A stretch of 43,744 nucleotides of DNA from the NCBI GenBank assembly GCA_017483465.1, contig JAFUWN010000039.1, positions 1 to 43,744 of the forward strand, in the 5' to 3' direction. This document shows positions 33,688 through 43,744 of the stretch, one piece after another. The stretch's first letter is position 1. Every line of letters starts with the position of its first letter. This DNA is from Oscillospiraceae bacterium. Its GTDB lineage: Bacteria; Bacillota; Clostridia; Oscillospirales; Ruminococcaceae. Below the pieces are notes generated by a model. That model did not search any database. It worked only from the letters and a program-made list of their open reading frames with translations, and had not been told where the DNA came from. The position numbers were made by a program, and so were the translations under genes.

Positions 33688-34585
33688 GATAATATTTTTC
33701 TTATTAGTCATTTATTTTCTCGGAAGATATTTCATAGCGAACTGGGAGGATATTAAAAATATCGACTGGCATATTGACAGTTTCAGTCTGATTACTTCGT
33801 TTTTACTATATTTTGCCTATATTATCACGCTTGCTTCACTGTGGCATTTTATTACAAAATTAAATAACTGTCATATCGGGCATTTTGATGCTGTGATTGC
33901 CTATTTATATTCAATTCCGGGGAAATATATTCCGGGGAAAGTTTTCATGTTAGCGGCTCGCTGTCCGGCTTATGAGAAAGAAAATAAACCCATCCGGAAG
34001 ATCACAGTCTGTTTTCTGCTGGAAAATGCCTGTACGCTCTTAGGGGCAGCGTTTTTATTCCTGATTTCTCTGTTTTTCTTTCCGAATGATCTGCTTGAAA
34101 AATATAAATACTGGACGATCTTACTCATGATTGCATTTTTCATCTGCATCAATCCGAAGATTATCAATTTTTTTCTGGGAATGATCGGAAAAATCGCTAA
34201 AAAAGATATGCTGATTCCTGTGACATATCCTGACATGCTCAAAACCGTGCTGTTATTTATTTTAAACTGGCTTGTTGCCGGTTCAGGGTTCTATATGTTA
34301 GTACATGCAATTTATCCGGTTCCGGTCTCACAGTGGCTGTATGTCGGCGGAATCTACGGATTATCGACCATTATCGGCATTTTAGCATTATTCGCTCCGA
34401 GCGGATTAGGTGTCCGTGAAGGAATCCTGACTGCCGGCTTATGTCTGATTATGCCCGAAGAATATGCAATTTCAATTTCGTTAATCTCCAGACTCTGGCA
34501 GACCGCTGCGGAAATTATCTTAGTCGCCGGAGCGTTTGCAGTCAATCAGATTGTAAAATTAAAAAATCAAAAAGCGGCTGAATAA
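33659..34585 (+). CDS. LPG-synthase-TM/UPF0104-like membrane protein, possible flippase
   Basis: 308 aa, about eight membrane helices. The motif IPGKYIPGKVFMLAARCPAYE near 79-99 and LFAPSGLGVREGILTAGL near 243-260 are hallmarks of the lysylphosphatidylglycerol-synthase transmembrane family (AglD/UPF0104), whose members often sit with lipid-linked sugar genes. It overlaps the GT2 gene by 29 bp. Inference: moves the polyprenyl-phosphate sugar outward for the GT-C enzyme. Last gene of the operon. Confidence 0.82.
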   Translation: MKKKLIQGIKIIFFLLVIYFLGRYFIANWEDIKNIDWHIDSFSLITSFLLYFAYIITLASLWHFITKLNNCHIGHFDAVIAYLYSIPGKYIPGKVFMLAARCPAYEKENKPIRKITVCFLLENACTLLGAAFLFLISLFFFPNDLLEKYKYWTILLMIAFFICINPKIINFFLGMIGKIAKKDMLIPVTYPDMLKTVLLFILNWLVAGSGFYMLVHAIYPVPVSQWLYVGGIYGLSTIIGILALFAPSGLGVREGILTAGLCLIMPEEYAISISLISRLWQTAAEIILVAGAFAVNQIVKLKNQKAAE

Positions 34586-34592
34586 AAAATAA

Positions 34593-34628
34593 AATCCGGA
34601 AGCAAGTTTTATGAACTGCTTCCGGATT
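34593..34628 (+). terminator. Terminator of the polysaccharide operon
   Basis: A perfect 12-bp stem AATCCGGAAGCA (34593-34604) with TGCTTCCGGATT (34617-34628), followed by a T-rich stretch. It lies between convergent genes and may serve the aspartate kinase too. Confidence 0.85.
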
Positions 34629-34645
34629 CGCTTTATTATAATTTA

Positions 34646-35974
34646 TTATACCAGAGTGGAAGATACAAACGCATCATAAATGCATCTGATTGCCTGATGC
34701 AGATCATGTTCGTTCACGCCGACAATGACATTCAATTCGCTTGAGCCTTGGTCAATCATCTTGACATTGATTCTTGCATGTGCCAGAGAAGCAAAAATTC
34801 TTGCTGCTGTACCTCTGGTCTTTCTCATGCCTCTGCCGACAACTGCCAGCAATGCAATATCCGGTTCGATTTCCAATGCATCCGGATTGACAGCTTTTCT
34901 TAATTCAGAAAGCAGCTGTTCTTCCTTGCCTTTGAGTGCATCGGCATCCGCAATAACACTCAGGGTATCAATACCGGAGGGCATATGCTCTACTAAGATT
35001 CCCATATCTGCAAAGACATTCAGAACATCACGGACAAAGCCAACTTCGCTGTTCATCATCGCTTTTTCCATATTGACGGCACAGAAGCCTTTCTTGCCTG
35101 CGATCCCGGTAATTGTCCGGAGGCTGACTTCTTCGGCATCGTTGTCAGCTACGATCAGAGTGCCGGCATCTTCGGGCTTGTTGGTATTCTTGATATTGAT
35201 CGGAATGCCCACTGTTCTGACCGGGAAAATTGCATCTTCATGCAGAACCGAAAAGCCCATATAAGATAATTCTCTTAATTCTTTATAAGTGATCACCGGA
35301 ATGACAACCGGACTGTCAACGACTCTGGGGTCAGCAACCAGAACGCCGGAAACATCTGTCCAGTTTTCATATACAGAAGCATGCAATGCTCTTGCTACCA
35401 AAGAACCTGTGACATCAGAACCGCCTCTTGAAAAGGTTCTGACAACACCGCTCAGAGATTTTCCATAGAAACCGGGGATAACAGCGGATTCGACATCTTT
35501 GAGACGTTCACGGAGTTTAGCTCTGGTTTCTTTCCGGAGCATAACACCCTCATCACTGAAAACAATCACATCAGCGGCATCGATAAATTCAAATCCCAGA
35601 TATGCAGCGATAATTTTACCGTTCAGAAATTCACCACGGCTTGCGGCATATTCTTTTCCGGCAGTTGCAAGATGGCTTTTGATGTCTTCAAATTCTTTAT
35701 CAAGAGAGAAATCCAGACCCAGACCGGCGATAATATCATTATAGCGATTCTTGATATTCTGAAAATCCTGTTCAAAATTTTCACCGAGGCTTGCTTTTTC
35801 ATAGCAGGCATAGAGCATATCTGTGACTTTAATATCCTCAGAGAAACGCTTTCCGGGAGCAGAGGGCACAACGAAACGGCGTTCAGGGTCTGACTTTATA
35901 ATATCGGCAGCTTTCTTGATCTGATTGGCATCTGCAAGGCTGCTGCCGCCGAATTTAACAACTTTCACACTCAT
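34646..35974 (-). CDS. Aspartate kinase (monofunctional)
   Basis: Phosphorylates aspartate, the first step toward lysine, threonine and methionine. 442 aa. N-terminal VVKFGGSSLADANQI (4-18), FSRGGSDVTGSLVARAL near 207-223, and two C-terminal ACT domains (about 300-440, with VGRGMRKTRGTAARI and VKMIDQGSSELNVIVGV) for allosteric feedback. Class is lysC/thrA-like; which end product inhibits it cannot be read. AAAGGA lies 10 nt before the ATG. Confidence 0.95.
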   Translation of the reverse strand: MSVKVVKFGGSSLADANQIKKAADIIKSDPERRFVVPSAPGKRFSEDIKVTDMLYACYEKASLGENFEQDFQNIKNRYNDIIAGLGLDFSLDKEFEDIKSHLATAGKEYAASRGEFLNGKIIAAYLGFEFIDAADVIVFSDEGVMLRKETRAKLRERLKDVESAVIPGFYGKSLSGVVRTFSRGGSDVTGSLVARALHASVYENWTDVSGVLVADPRVVDSPVVIPVITYKELRELSYMGFSVLHEDAIFPVRTVGIPINIKNTNKPEDAGTLIVADNDAEEVSLRTITGIAGKKGFCAVNMEKAMMNSEVGFVRDVLNVFADMGILVEHMPSGIDTLSVIADADALKGKEEQLLSELRKAVNPDALEIEPDIALLAVVGRGMRKTRGTAARIFASLAHARINVKMIDQGSSELNVIVGVNEHDLHQAIRCIYDAFVSSTLV

Positions 35975-36017
35975 GATAAAAAATCCTTTCTCACATGTAT
36001 ATTATTTCATATATTTA

Positions 36018-36046
36018 ATTATATGCGATCTGACTAAAAAAATCAA
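36018..36046 (-). promoter_or_regulatory. Promoter of aspartate kinase
   Basis: -35 TTGATT (36041-36046), 17-bp spacer, -10 TATAAT (36018-36023). Confidence 0.8.
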
Positions 36047-36091
36047 TTGGAAATCAACACAAATTTTACAGATGAAAAAGTGATTTTTTGT

Positions 36092-36109
36092 CGAATACGA
36101 CTGTATTCG
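36092..36109. other. 7-bp inverted repeat after the Xre gene
   Basis: CGAATAC (36092-36098) and GTATTCG (36103-36109) with a 4-bp centre, between the end of the Xre gene and the aspartate kinase promoter. No T-tract follows on the minus strand; could be a weak terminator or an operator. Confidence 0.4.
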
Positions 36110-36124
36110 CTACAAGGACAATTT

Positions 36125-36349
36125 TTATTTCAATTCTTTATAATAAGTCATAGTATTTGTCAAACCGAGAATATAATCTACATTTGTTTTATGATATTCC
36201 GCAAGAGCAATCAAAATTCCAATAGGAACTTCATGACGGCCTGTTTCATAGTCGCTATAAGCTTGCTGAGTGCAATTTAATAAATATGCCATCTGCCATT
36301 GTTTCATATCAGCATCTTTTCGTAATTCTTTGATTCTGGGGTACGCCAT
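36125..36349 (-). CDS. Small Xre-family (Cro/CI) DNA-binding protein
   Basis: 74 aa, a single helix-turn-helix domain. RIKELRKDADMKQWQMAYLL and TQQAYSDYETGRHEVPIGILIALAEYHKTNVDYILGLT give the HTH_3 pattern with the usual QxxxSxYE-like turn. Start MAYPRIKEL at 36349 chosen from an AGGCAGGT site; an upstream start at 36391 lacks one. A likely stand-alone repressor; target unknown. Neighbours do not suggest a toxin partner. Confidence 0.85.
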   Translation of the reverse strand: MAYPRIKELRKDADMKQWQMAYLLNCTQQAYSDYETGRHEVPIGILIALAEYHKTNVDYILGLTNTMTYYKELK

Positions 36350-36546
36350 AATTAAACCTGCCTTTCTTGTATTAATTATAATATACTCCAATTTGTTACA
36401 ATAAAATACATATTTTCAGCGTAAAAAATGCGATAATTATAAATAAAAATACAATTAAAACTTACTGCATTTTATAGTAAAATAATAATATAGAGACGAA
36501 AATCTACCGGACACCCGCCCAAATTGAAAAAAGAAGCGGAATGCGT

Positions 36547-38747
<2,201 letters not shown>

Positions 38748-38757
38748 ATGCTGTTTC

Positions 38758-38792
38758 AGCCCCCCTTGTGCAAACAGGGGGGCTTTTTATTA
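38758..38792 (+). terminator. Terminator of guaB
   Basis: AGCCCCCC pairs with GGGGGGCT across an 11-nt loop, followed by TTTTATT, 10 bp after the stop codon. Confidence 0.93.
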
Positions 38793-38818
38793 CTTGATCA
38801 AAACAGGGTGATATGCTC

Positions 38819-40300
38819 ATGAACAGACCTGTCAATTTTTATCAGATCACACGCTGTACAGAGCCGAAAGCGTTTACTGCCATGCTTCGTTATCAGAGCG
38901 GAAATTTTACTGTCAAAGCCAAGACAAAAGAAATTCTTTCTATGAAAATTCTGGCAGATATGCTCTATTCTCACGGCGTTGCCGTATCAGAAACTGACGG
39001 CTTTTTTCTCTCTGTCAATTTCCGGTTCGGAAAGGAATTTGATCTGCTCAAAATCAATGCTTCTGCCTGTCTGAATATTGAATTAAAAAGTTCGCTGAAA
39101 GACTTCCCTCCGGATAAGGCAAGAGAAAAAATCCGGAATCAGCTCCGGAAAAACAGGCATTATCTTTCTGTACTTGACAGAAAATTATATCTCTATACTG
39201 TTGTCACTGATACGATGAAATGTTATCATATGTCTGAAAATCTGGAATTTCAGGAAATTGATTTTTCTGAAATCGTCAGAGCCGTGAAGCATTTTTTCGG
39301 AGATTATATTTCTGATATAGAAACGCTGTTCCGACCCTCGGAATATCTGGTCTCGCCTCTGAATCATTCTCAGAAATTTCTGGAACATGCCTATTTCCTG
39401 ACCCAGAATCAGGAAGACAAGAAAAAAGAAATTCTCGAAAAACTGCATTCTGAATCTGTGATTTTAGGCTTAACCGGTGAGGCAGGCACGGGAAAAAGTC
39501 TTATGCTTTATGATATTGCCAGAGAACTTGCTCAGACTTCTCCTGTTTTAATCATTCACTGTGCTTCTGAACTGCCTGTCGGACTCTCAGCGATCAGCCG
39601 GAATATTAAAAATCTTACGATTCTCCGGCCGAAAGATCTCCAGATTCAGAATCTTTCTGATTTCCTGAATGCCTATCAATATATTCTCACAGATGAAACA
39701 CAGCGTGTTTATTCCGGTCTGATGACTCAGATTCATGATCATGTCAGGAAAAGTCAGAAATCTGCATTTCTCTCATTCGATTCCAGACAGACCCTCAGCA
39801 TTCAGGAGGAACATCAAAATATTGCAGAATGGGCTTTCCGGCACTGTGATAAAATCTATATGCTGAAAAATACCATCCGGACAAATGCCGAGATTATGCA
39901 TTTTATCCGGAAACTGCATAATCTGCATTATCACATTCCTACACAGATTCAGGCCGATCTGCCGGAGCATGTCCGTATCTGCTATGCCGGAAACGGTCTC
40001 GAAACGGATAATTTCTTAGATTACTATCAGCTTCCCAGAAACGGCGGCTATAAATTAATCCGGCTTGATTCCTGCAATGCCGTGATTGGTCAGGAATTTG
40101 ATCATGTCATGACCGTGCTGGATCATACTTTTTATTATGACGAAACTCAAAAACTCTGTGCTCATGATATGCAGAATCAATTATCTATGCATATGCTCTA
40201 TCAGGTTCTGACCCGTGCCCGTGACAGGCTTGTCCTGATTATCACGGATGAAACTTTATTTACGCAGATCATATCTGCCTCAGGAGATGAAATTTTATGA
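38819..40300 (+). CDS. PD-(D/E)xK-like nuclease fused to SF1/DUF2075-type ATPase
   Basis: 493 aa. N-terminal part (about 30-130) has EFDLL (Asp ~75) and NIELKSS (Glu ~88, Lys ~90), the spacing of a PD-(D/E)xK or NERD-type nuclease. The middle and end are a P-loop ATPase: Walker A LTGEAGTGKS near 218-227, Walker B YILTDETQ near 288-295, VIGQEFDHVM near 420, and LYQVLTRARDRLVLII near 465-480, which matches SF1 helicase motif VI. This is the layout of DUF2075-type proteins. ATG 38819 chosen (AGGGTG 8 nt upstream). Role unknown; DNA repair or phage defence are candidates. Ends 4 bp inside the next gene. Confidence 0.82.
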   Translation: MNRPVNFYQITRCTEPKAFTAMLRYQSGNFTVKAKTKEILSMKILADMLYSHGVAVSETDGFFLSVNFRFGKEFDLLKINASACLNIELKSSLKDFPPDKAREKIRNQLRKNRHYLSVLDRKLYLYTVVTDTMKCYHMSENLEFQEIDFSEIVRAVKHFFGDYISDIETLFRPSEYLVSPLNHSQKFLEHAYFLTQNQEDKKKEILEKLHSESVILGLTGEAGTGKSLMLYDIARELAQTSPVLIIHCASELPVGLSAISRNIKNLTILRPKDLQIQNLSDFLNAYQYILTDETQRVYSGLMTQIHDHVRKSQKSAFLSFDSRQTLSIQEEHQNIAEWAFRHCDKIYMLKNTIRTNAEIMHFIRKLHNLHYHIPTQIQADLPEHVRICYAGNGLETDNFLDYYQLPRNGGYKLIRLDSCNAVIGQEFDHVMTVLDHTFYYDETQKLCAHDMQNQLSMHMLYQVLTRARDRLVLIITDETLFTQIISASGDEIL

Positions 40301-40707
40301 TTCAATGGCTCAATAAACAGCCCGAAGCCTGGGAAGGCATTTTCAAAAGCGAATTTTTCCGGAATGAGGATAATCAGAATGAATTATTTCTCTGTGCCGA
40401 ATGCCCTGTTGATGATAATTATATTAATCATTCTGTCAATAATTTCAATGCTATATCAGAAAACAGGATTCAGGAAATCTGTCAGGAAATTATCAGACTC
40501 GCTCAGGAGGGCGGAGAAAATGAAGAATTTATACTGCCGGAACTTGAAAACCCGGAAGAAATTCTGGAATACTGCTGGTTTACCACTTTATATATCAATC
40601 AGGATAAGACTGTCATTCTCGAAGGCGAGGGAGACTGGGGCGAAGTGATCGGCATTGTATTTAAAAATAATAAAATAATCTATATCGGAACAGAGTATTT
40701 TAATTAA
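40297..40707 (+). CDS. Hypothetical 136-aa partner of the nuclease-ATPase
   Basis: Not recognised. An acidic soluble protein: WLNKQPEAWEGIFKSEFF at the start, CAECPVDDNYINHSV in the middle and a C-terminal beta-rich part (WFTTLYINQDKTVILEGEGDWGEVIG). No signal peptide or membrane segment. The start overlaps the upstream stop (ATGA), so translation is coupled and the stoichiometry probably fixed. It resembles small immunity- or DUF-type proteins in general shape only. Confidence 0.8.
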   Translation: MIQWLNKQPEAWEGIFKSEFFRNEDNQNELFLCAECPVDDNYINHSVNNFNAISENRIQEICQEIIRLAQEGGENEEFILPELENPEEILEYCWFTTLYINQDKTVILEGEGDWGEVIGIVFKNNKIIYIGTEYFN

Positions 40708-40710
40708 TCG

Positions 40711-40739
40711 TTGACAAAAATCTAAAAATATGTTATCAT
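40711..40739 (+). promoter_or_regulatory. Distal promoter of cellobiose phosphorylase
   Basis: -35 TTGACA (40711-40716), 17-bp spacer, -10 TATCAT (40734-40739). It would give a ~280-nt leader. Confidence 0.85.
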
Positions 40740-40745
40740 ATAAAA

Positions 40746-41028
40746 ATTCGCATCTTGATAAAAGTAAAAATTGTTGGTTGTGCTGACAAAACATTCAGCA
40801 TGTAAAATTTTTAGTGTGCCATTAAGTTTGTGAAAATGACAAAATTCGTTACATTTGAAAGACAGAATAGGGTGTAACGTGGATTGAAATGTCGTGACGG
40901 AAGATATTGTCACTTATGTCGGAAAAAATTATCTCCCGAATCCGTAAAATTTTCCGAAAACCCCTTGCCAAAATCAGAATATTATGATAAAATAAAAATA
41001 TAAAAATATTTCCCTAAGGAGGAAAACT
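40746..41028 (+). other. Long structured 5' leader of cellobiose phosphorylase
   Basis: The 321-bp gap 40708-41028 has no convincing gene. Four candidate hairpins lie in series: TGCTGA/TCAGCA (40781-40800), CGTTACA/TGTAACG (40847-40879), GTGAC/GTCAC (40894-40913) and CGGAAAAAATT/AAATTTTCCG (40920-40956). No known riboswitch was recognised. A 13-codon frame at 40836 has no ribosome site. Possible carbon-responsive leader. Confidence 0.45.
40965..40993 (+). promoter_or_regulatory. Proximal promoter of cellobiose phosphorylase
   Basis: -35 TTGCCA (40965-40970), 17-bp spacer, -10 TAAAAT (40988-40993). It would start transcription ~30 nt before the AAGGAGG site. Confidence 0.65.
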
Positions 41029-43425
41029 ATGCAGTACGGACATTTTGATCTGAAAAACAAAGAATATGTGATTACTCGTCCCGATACCCCTGCACCGTGG
41101 GTAAACTATCTGGGTTCTCCCGAATATGGTGCAATTATCTCTAACAATGCCGCCGGCTACAGCTTCGTGCAGTCCGGTGCCAACGGCAGAATTGCAAGAT
41201 TCAGATTTAATTCCATGATGGCTCTGCCCGGAAGATATATCTATCTGCGTGATATGGATTCCCATGATTATTGGTCTGCAACCTGGCAGCCGGTCGGAAA
41301 ATCTCTTGATGATTATAAAACTGTATGCCGTCACGGTACAGCATATTCTGTCATGACAAGCGATTATTCTGCCATCAATACCGAAACGACTTACTATGTT
41401 CCCATGAATCAGACCTATGAAGTATGGAGAACAAAAATTACCAACAACGATACAAAAGCAAGAAAGCTTTCTGTCTTTGGTTTTATCGAATTCACAAACG
41501 ATAATAACTACGAACAGGATCAGGTGAATCTGCAATATACGCTCTTCATCACCAGAACCGAACGCAAGGGCAATAAGATTCTCCAGCATATCAATGAAAA
41601 TTCGGGCAAATGGGCTGACGGCTCCAATCACAGAGAAAGATTTTTCGGCATGGTCGGTGCGGATGTCCTTGACGGCTGCGGAAGCCTTGAAAAATTCATT
41701 GGCCCTTACCGGACATATTCCAATCCGATTATGGTCGAAGACGGCAAGTGCGATGAGTCGATGAATTTCAATTCCAATGCCTGCGGTGCACTCAGAACGG
41801 AAATTACACTCCAGCCCGGCGAAACAAAAGAGTTAATCTATTTCTTAGGCCAGAAAAATGATGCAGAATCTGCCGGGATTCTCAAAGCTTACGAACAGGC
41901 CGGAAAAGTCGATGCCGAACTTGAAGAATTAAAATCCTACTGGCACGGCAAGCTTGCTAATTTTGAAGTAGAAACGCCTTCCGAAGAATTCAATAATATG
42001 ATGAATGTCTGGAATGCATACCAGTGCTTTATTACGTTCATCTGGTCGAGAGCGGCTTCTTTCATCTACTGCGGATTAAGAAACGGCTACGGCTACAGAG
42101 ATACTGTTCAGGATATTCAAGGTATTATTCATCTTGACCCGGAAATGGCTGCCGAAAAAATCAGATTCATGCTTTCTGCTCAGGTGGATAACGGCGGCGG
42201 TCTGCCTCTGGTAAAATTCAATCATAATGCAGGTCATGAAAATACTCCGGATGATCCCGAATATGTCAAAGAAACCGGACATCCTTCCTATCGTGCGGAT
42301 GACGCTCTGTGGCTCTTCCCGACTATCGTAAAATATATCGGTGAAAGCGGCAATGCGGCTTTTCTGGACGAAGTGATTGTCTATGCCAACGGCGGCGAAG
42401 ATACTGTTTATGAACATCTCAAGAGAGCCATCAAATTCTCTATGGAACACATGGGCGATCATGATATGCCTGCCGGACTTCATGCCGACTGGAATGACTG
42501 TCTGCGTCTTGGTGCTAAGGGCGAATCTACTTTCGTTGCATTCCAGCTCTACTATGCAATGAGTGTCATCAGAGATATGGCAGAATCCAAAAACGATACC
42601 GAGTATATCAAATATATTGATGATGTACAGAAAAAGCTCGGTGATTCTCTCGAAAAATGCTGGGATGAAGACAGATTCATCAGAGGTATCAGAGAAGACG
42701 GCGTGATTGTCGGTGCCAAGAAAGACCCGGAAGCGAACATGTGGCTTAATCCGCAGAGCTGGTCTGTGATCTCCAAATTTGCAAGCGACGAACAGGCTGA
42801 TAAAGCAATGAACAGTGTTCATGATATTCTGAATACCCCCTATGGTGCAAAGCTTCTTGAACCGCCTTATAAAGAACATTATTTTGACGGTGCTTTAATG
42901 CATATCTTCAATGCCGATACCAAAGAAAACGGCGGTATCTTCTCTCAGTCTCAGGGCTGGCTGATTCTTGCAGAAGGTCTGCTCGGTCATGGTGACAGGG
43001 CATTTGAATATTTCCTGGAAAGCTCTCCGGCTACTCTGAATGATAAAGCAGAAATCAGAGTGCTCGAACCCTATGTTCACGGTCAGTTCACAGAAGCAAA
43101 GCATTCACCGTTTGCAGGACGTTCGCACGTTCACTGGCTGACGGGTACGGCTTCTACGGTAATGGTCGGCTGTACGGAGGGTATCTGCGGTATTCGTCCG
43201 GATGCTGACGGCATTACGATTTCTCCCTCGATTCCGTCCGCATGGGATGGCTTCAAGATGAAGAAGAATTTCAGGGGCAAGCAGCTCAATATTGATGTAC
43301 AGAATCCGAGTCATGTCCAGAGCGGTGTAAAATCCGTATCTGTCAACGGCAAGGTTCAGGAAAGTGCTTATATCAAGGCTTCTGATCTGAATGAGACAAA
43401 CGAAATTGTAATCACTTTAGGTTAA
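41029..43425 (+). CDS. Cellobiose phosphorylase (GH94)
   Basis: Phosphorolyses cellobiose to glucose 1-phosphate and glucose in the cytoplasm, saving ATP. 798 aa, close to known cellobiose phosphorylases and shorter than cellodextrin phosphorylases. N-terminal beta sandwich (about 1-290), linker helices, (alpha/alpha)6 barrel with GYGYRDTVQDIQG near 345-357 and the catalytic acid in HADWNDCLRLG near 485-495, then C-terminal SGVKSVSVNGK. No signal peptide. AAGGAGG lies 8 nt before the ATG. Laminaribiose or chitobiose specificity is less likely but not excluded. No transporter is adjacent; the MsmX-type ATPase in this window could energise uptake. Confidence 0.93.
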   Translation: MQYGHFDLKNKEYVITRPDTPAPWVNYLGSPEYGAIISNNAAGYSFVQSGANGRIARFRFNSMMALPGRYIYLRDMDSHDYWSATWQPVGKSLDDYKTVCRHGTAYSVMTSDYSAINTETTYYVPMNQTYEVWRTKITNNDTKARKLSVFGFIEFTNDNNYEQDQVNLQYTLFITRTERKGNKILQHINENSGKWADGSNHRERFFGMVGADVLDGCGSLEKFIGPYRTYSNPIMVEDGKCDESMNFNSNACGALRTEITLQPGETKELIYFLGQKNDAESAGILKAYEQAGKVDAELEELKSYWHGKLANFEVETPSEEFNNMMNVWNAYQCFITFIWSRAASFIYCGLRNGYGYRDTVQDIQGIIHLDPEMAAEKIRFMLSAQVDNGGGLPLVKFNHNAGHENTPDDPEYVKETGHPSYRADDALWLFPTIVKYIGESGNAAFLDEVIVYANGGEDTVYEHLKRAIKFSMEHMGDHDMPAGLHADWNDCLRLGAKGESTFVAFQLYYAMSVIRDMAESKNDTEYIKYIDDVQKKLGDSLEKCWDEDRFIRGIREDGVIVGAKKDPEANMWLNPQSWSVISKFASDEQADKAMNSVHDILNTPYGAKLLEPPYKEHYFDGALMHIFNADTKENGGIFSQSQGWLILAEGLLGHGDRAFEYFLESSPATLNDKAEIRVLEPYVHGQFTEAKHSPFAGRSHVHWLTGTASTVMVGCTEGICGIRPDADGITISPSIPSAWDGFKMKKNFRGKQLNIDVQNPSHVQSGVKSVSVNGKVQESAYIKASDLNETNEIVITLG

Positions 43426-43430
43426 AAAAT

Positions 43431-43506
43431 CCGTCCTCATGAAGGGCGGCACTGATATAGAAGTATTTGTCATAGTATTTCTGATATTCCTGTCAGAAAT
43501 ACTATG
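43431..43506 (+). terminator. Hairpins after cellobiose phosphorylase
   Basis: A 7-bp stem CCGTCCT/AGGGCGG (43431-43449) directly follows the stop. Then comes a perfect 14-bp stem CATAGTATTTCTGA (43471-43484) with TCAGAAATACTATG (43493-43506). Neither has a strong T-tract. They probably end or stabilise the phosphorylase mRNA. Confidence 0.55.
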
Positions 43507-43515
43507 ATGTTTCTA

Positions 43516-43554
43516 TTGACAAGGATAGTAACATTATGATATAATTGTTACTAT
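43516..43554 (+). promoter_or_regulatory. Promoter with overlapping palindromic operator
   Basis: -35 TTGACA (43516-43521), 18-bp spacer, -10 TATAAT (43540-43545). A perfect 9-bp inverted repeat, ATAGTAACA (43525-43533) and TGTTACTAT (43546-43554), has the -10 box inside it. A repressor bound there would shut the promoter. It reads into the right repeat copy. Confidence 0.7.
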
Positions 43555-43744
43555 GATAAATCGAAAGTTCAGAGTTCAGAATCAGCTATTTAAAAAAATA
43601 ATGCTTCTATCAGATCAGGAGTGACAAAAACAGGGACAGGTGGCTATATATAATATAGAAAAATATTGTCCCTGTCAATAGCAACAGGAACAAAGAGGCT
43701 TAAAAGCCGCCTCTTTGTAACCCTGTCGCTGGTCTATTGACAAA
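43554..43744 (+). repeat. Right copy of ~190-bp inverted intergenic repeat
   Basis: Reverse complement of 37-227 without gaps; the last 105 bp (43640-43744) are identical to the left copy. It holds the same long hairpin (43674-43741). Unlike the left copy it also has CAGGGACA (43631-43638), which can pair with TGTCCCTG (43667-43674). A 23-codon frame starting at ATG 43553 ends at TGA within the divergent block; the left copy stays open there. The unit begins right after the palindromic operator. Confidence 0.9.

Noticed and set aside
40878-40890. CRISPR-repeat-like sequence CGTGGATTGAAAT
   Set aside because: It resembles the 3' end of type I-C repeats, but only one copy exists, with no spacer periodicity and no cas genes.

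Overview
The window looks like a chromosomal contig from a fibrolytic Ruminococcus-type Clostridia (Oscillospiraceae). This rests on an hrcA-grpE-dnaK-dnaJ heat-shock operon under a CIRCE operator, the Firmicute order SRP RNA-dnaX-ybaB-recR, a SpoVT-type AbrB regulator, an orphan MsmX-type sugar ATPase, a secreted protein with a C-terminal type I dockerin and a GH94 cellobiose phosphorylase. No phage, transposase or CRISPR array was found. Many promoters are close to consensus, usually with 17-bp spacers.

Layout. About 0-22.3 kb is read mostly on the minus strand: the heat-shock operon (0.3-5.1 kb), msmX, an HD-GYP/pseudouridine synthase pair, nrdR with small membrane proteins, a TIM-barrel isomerase and two unknown proteins, the serine genes serC-serA, spoVT (plus strand), a large dockerin protein, recR-ybaB-dnaX-SRP RNA, and an SCP2-like protein with a lysine-rich tail. 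From 22.6 kb most genes are on the plus strand: glgA, then a nine-gene surface-polysaccharide operon (24.3-34.6 kb), guaB, an unusual nuclease-ATPase gene pair (38.8-40.7 kb) and cellobiose phosphorylase behind a long leader (40.7-43.4 kb). Minus-strand exceptions are an aspartate kinase, a small Xre regulator, a dockerin-type gene remnant and tRNA-Tyr/tRNA-Thr.

How the genes work together. The polysaccharide operon encodes a Wzm/Wzt-type ABC exporter whose ATPase carries a probable glycan-binding C-terminal domain. Next come an FkbM methyltransferase with a long coiled coil, a free-standing coiled-coil protein and two GT4 glycosyltransferases, then a GT2/flippase-like/GT-C trio of the kind that decorates a polymer outside the membrane. 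The dockerin protein, MsmX and cellobiose phosphorylase fit growth on cellulose and cello-oligosaccharides, with glycogen synthase for carbon storage.

Points of most interest: (1) both contig ends carry the same ~190-bp element in inverted orientation, with a 68-nt hairpin, and the right copy is preceded by a promoter whose -10 lies inside a 9-bp-arm palindrome; (2) DnaJ has SPD where the J domain should have HPD; (3) a candidate ~155-nt noncoding RNA at 21.5 kb; (4) a PD-(D/E)xK-like/SF1 ATPase coupled by a 4-bp overlap to a small unknown protein; (5) the coiled-coil methyltransferase beside Wzt; (6) the structured leader of cellobiose phosphorylase. All calls come from reading the sequence; no database search was run.
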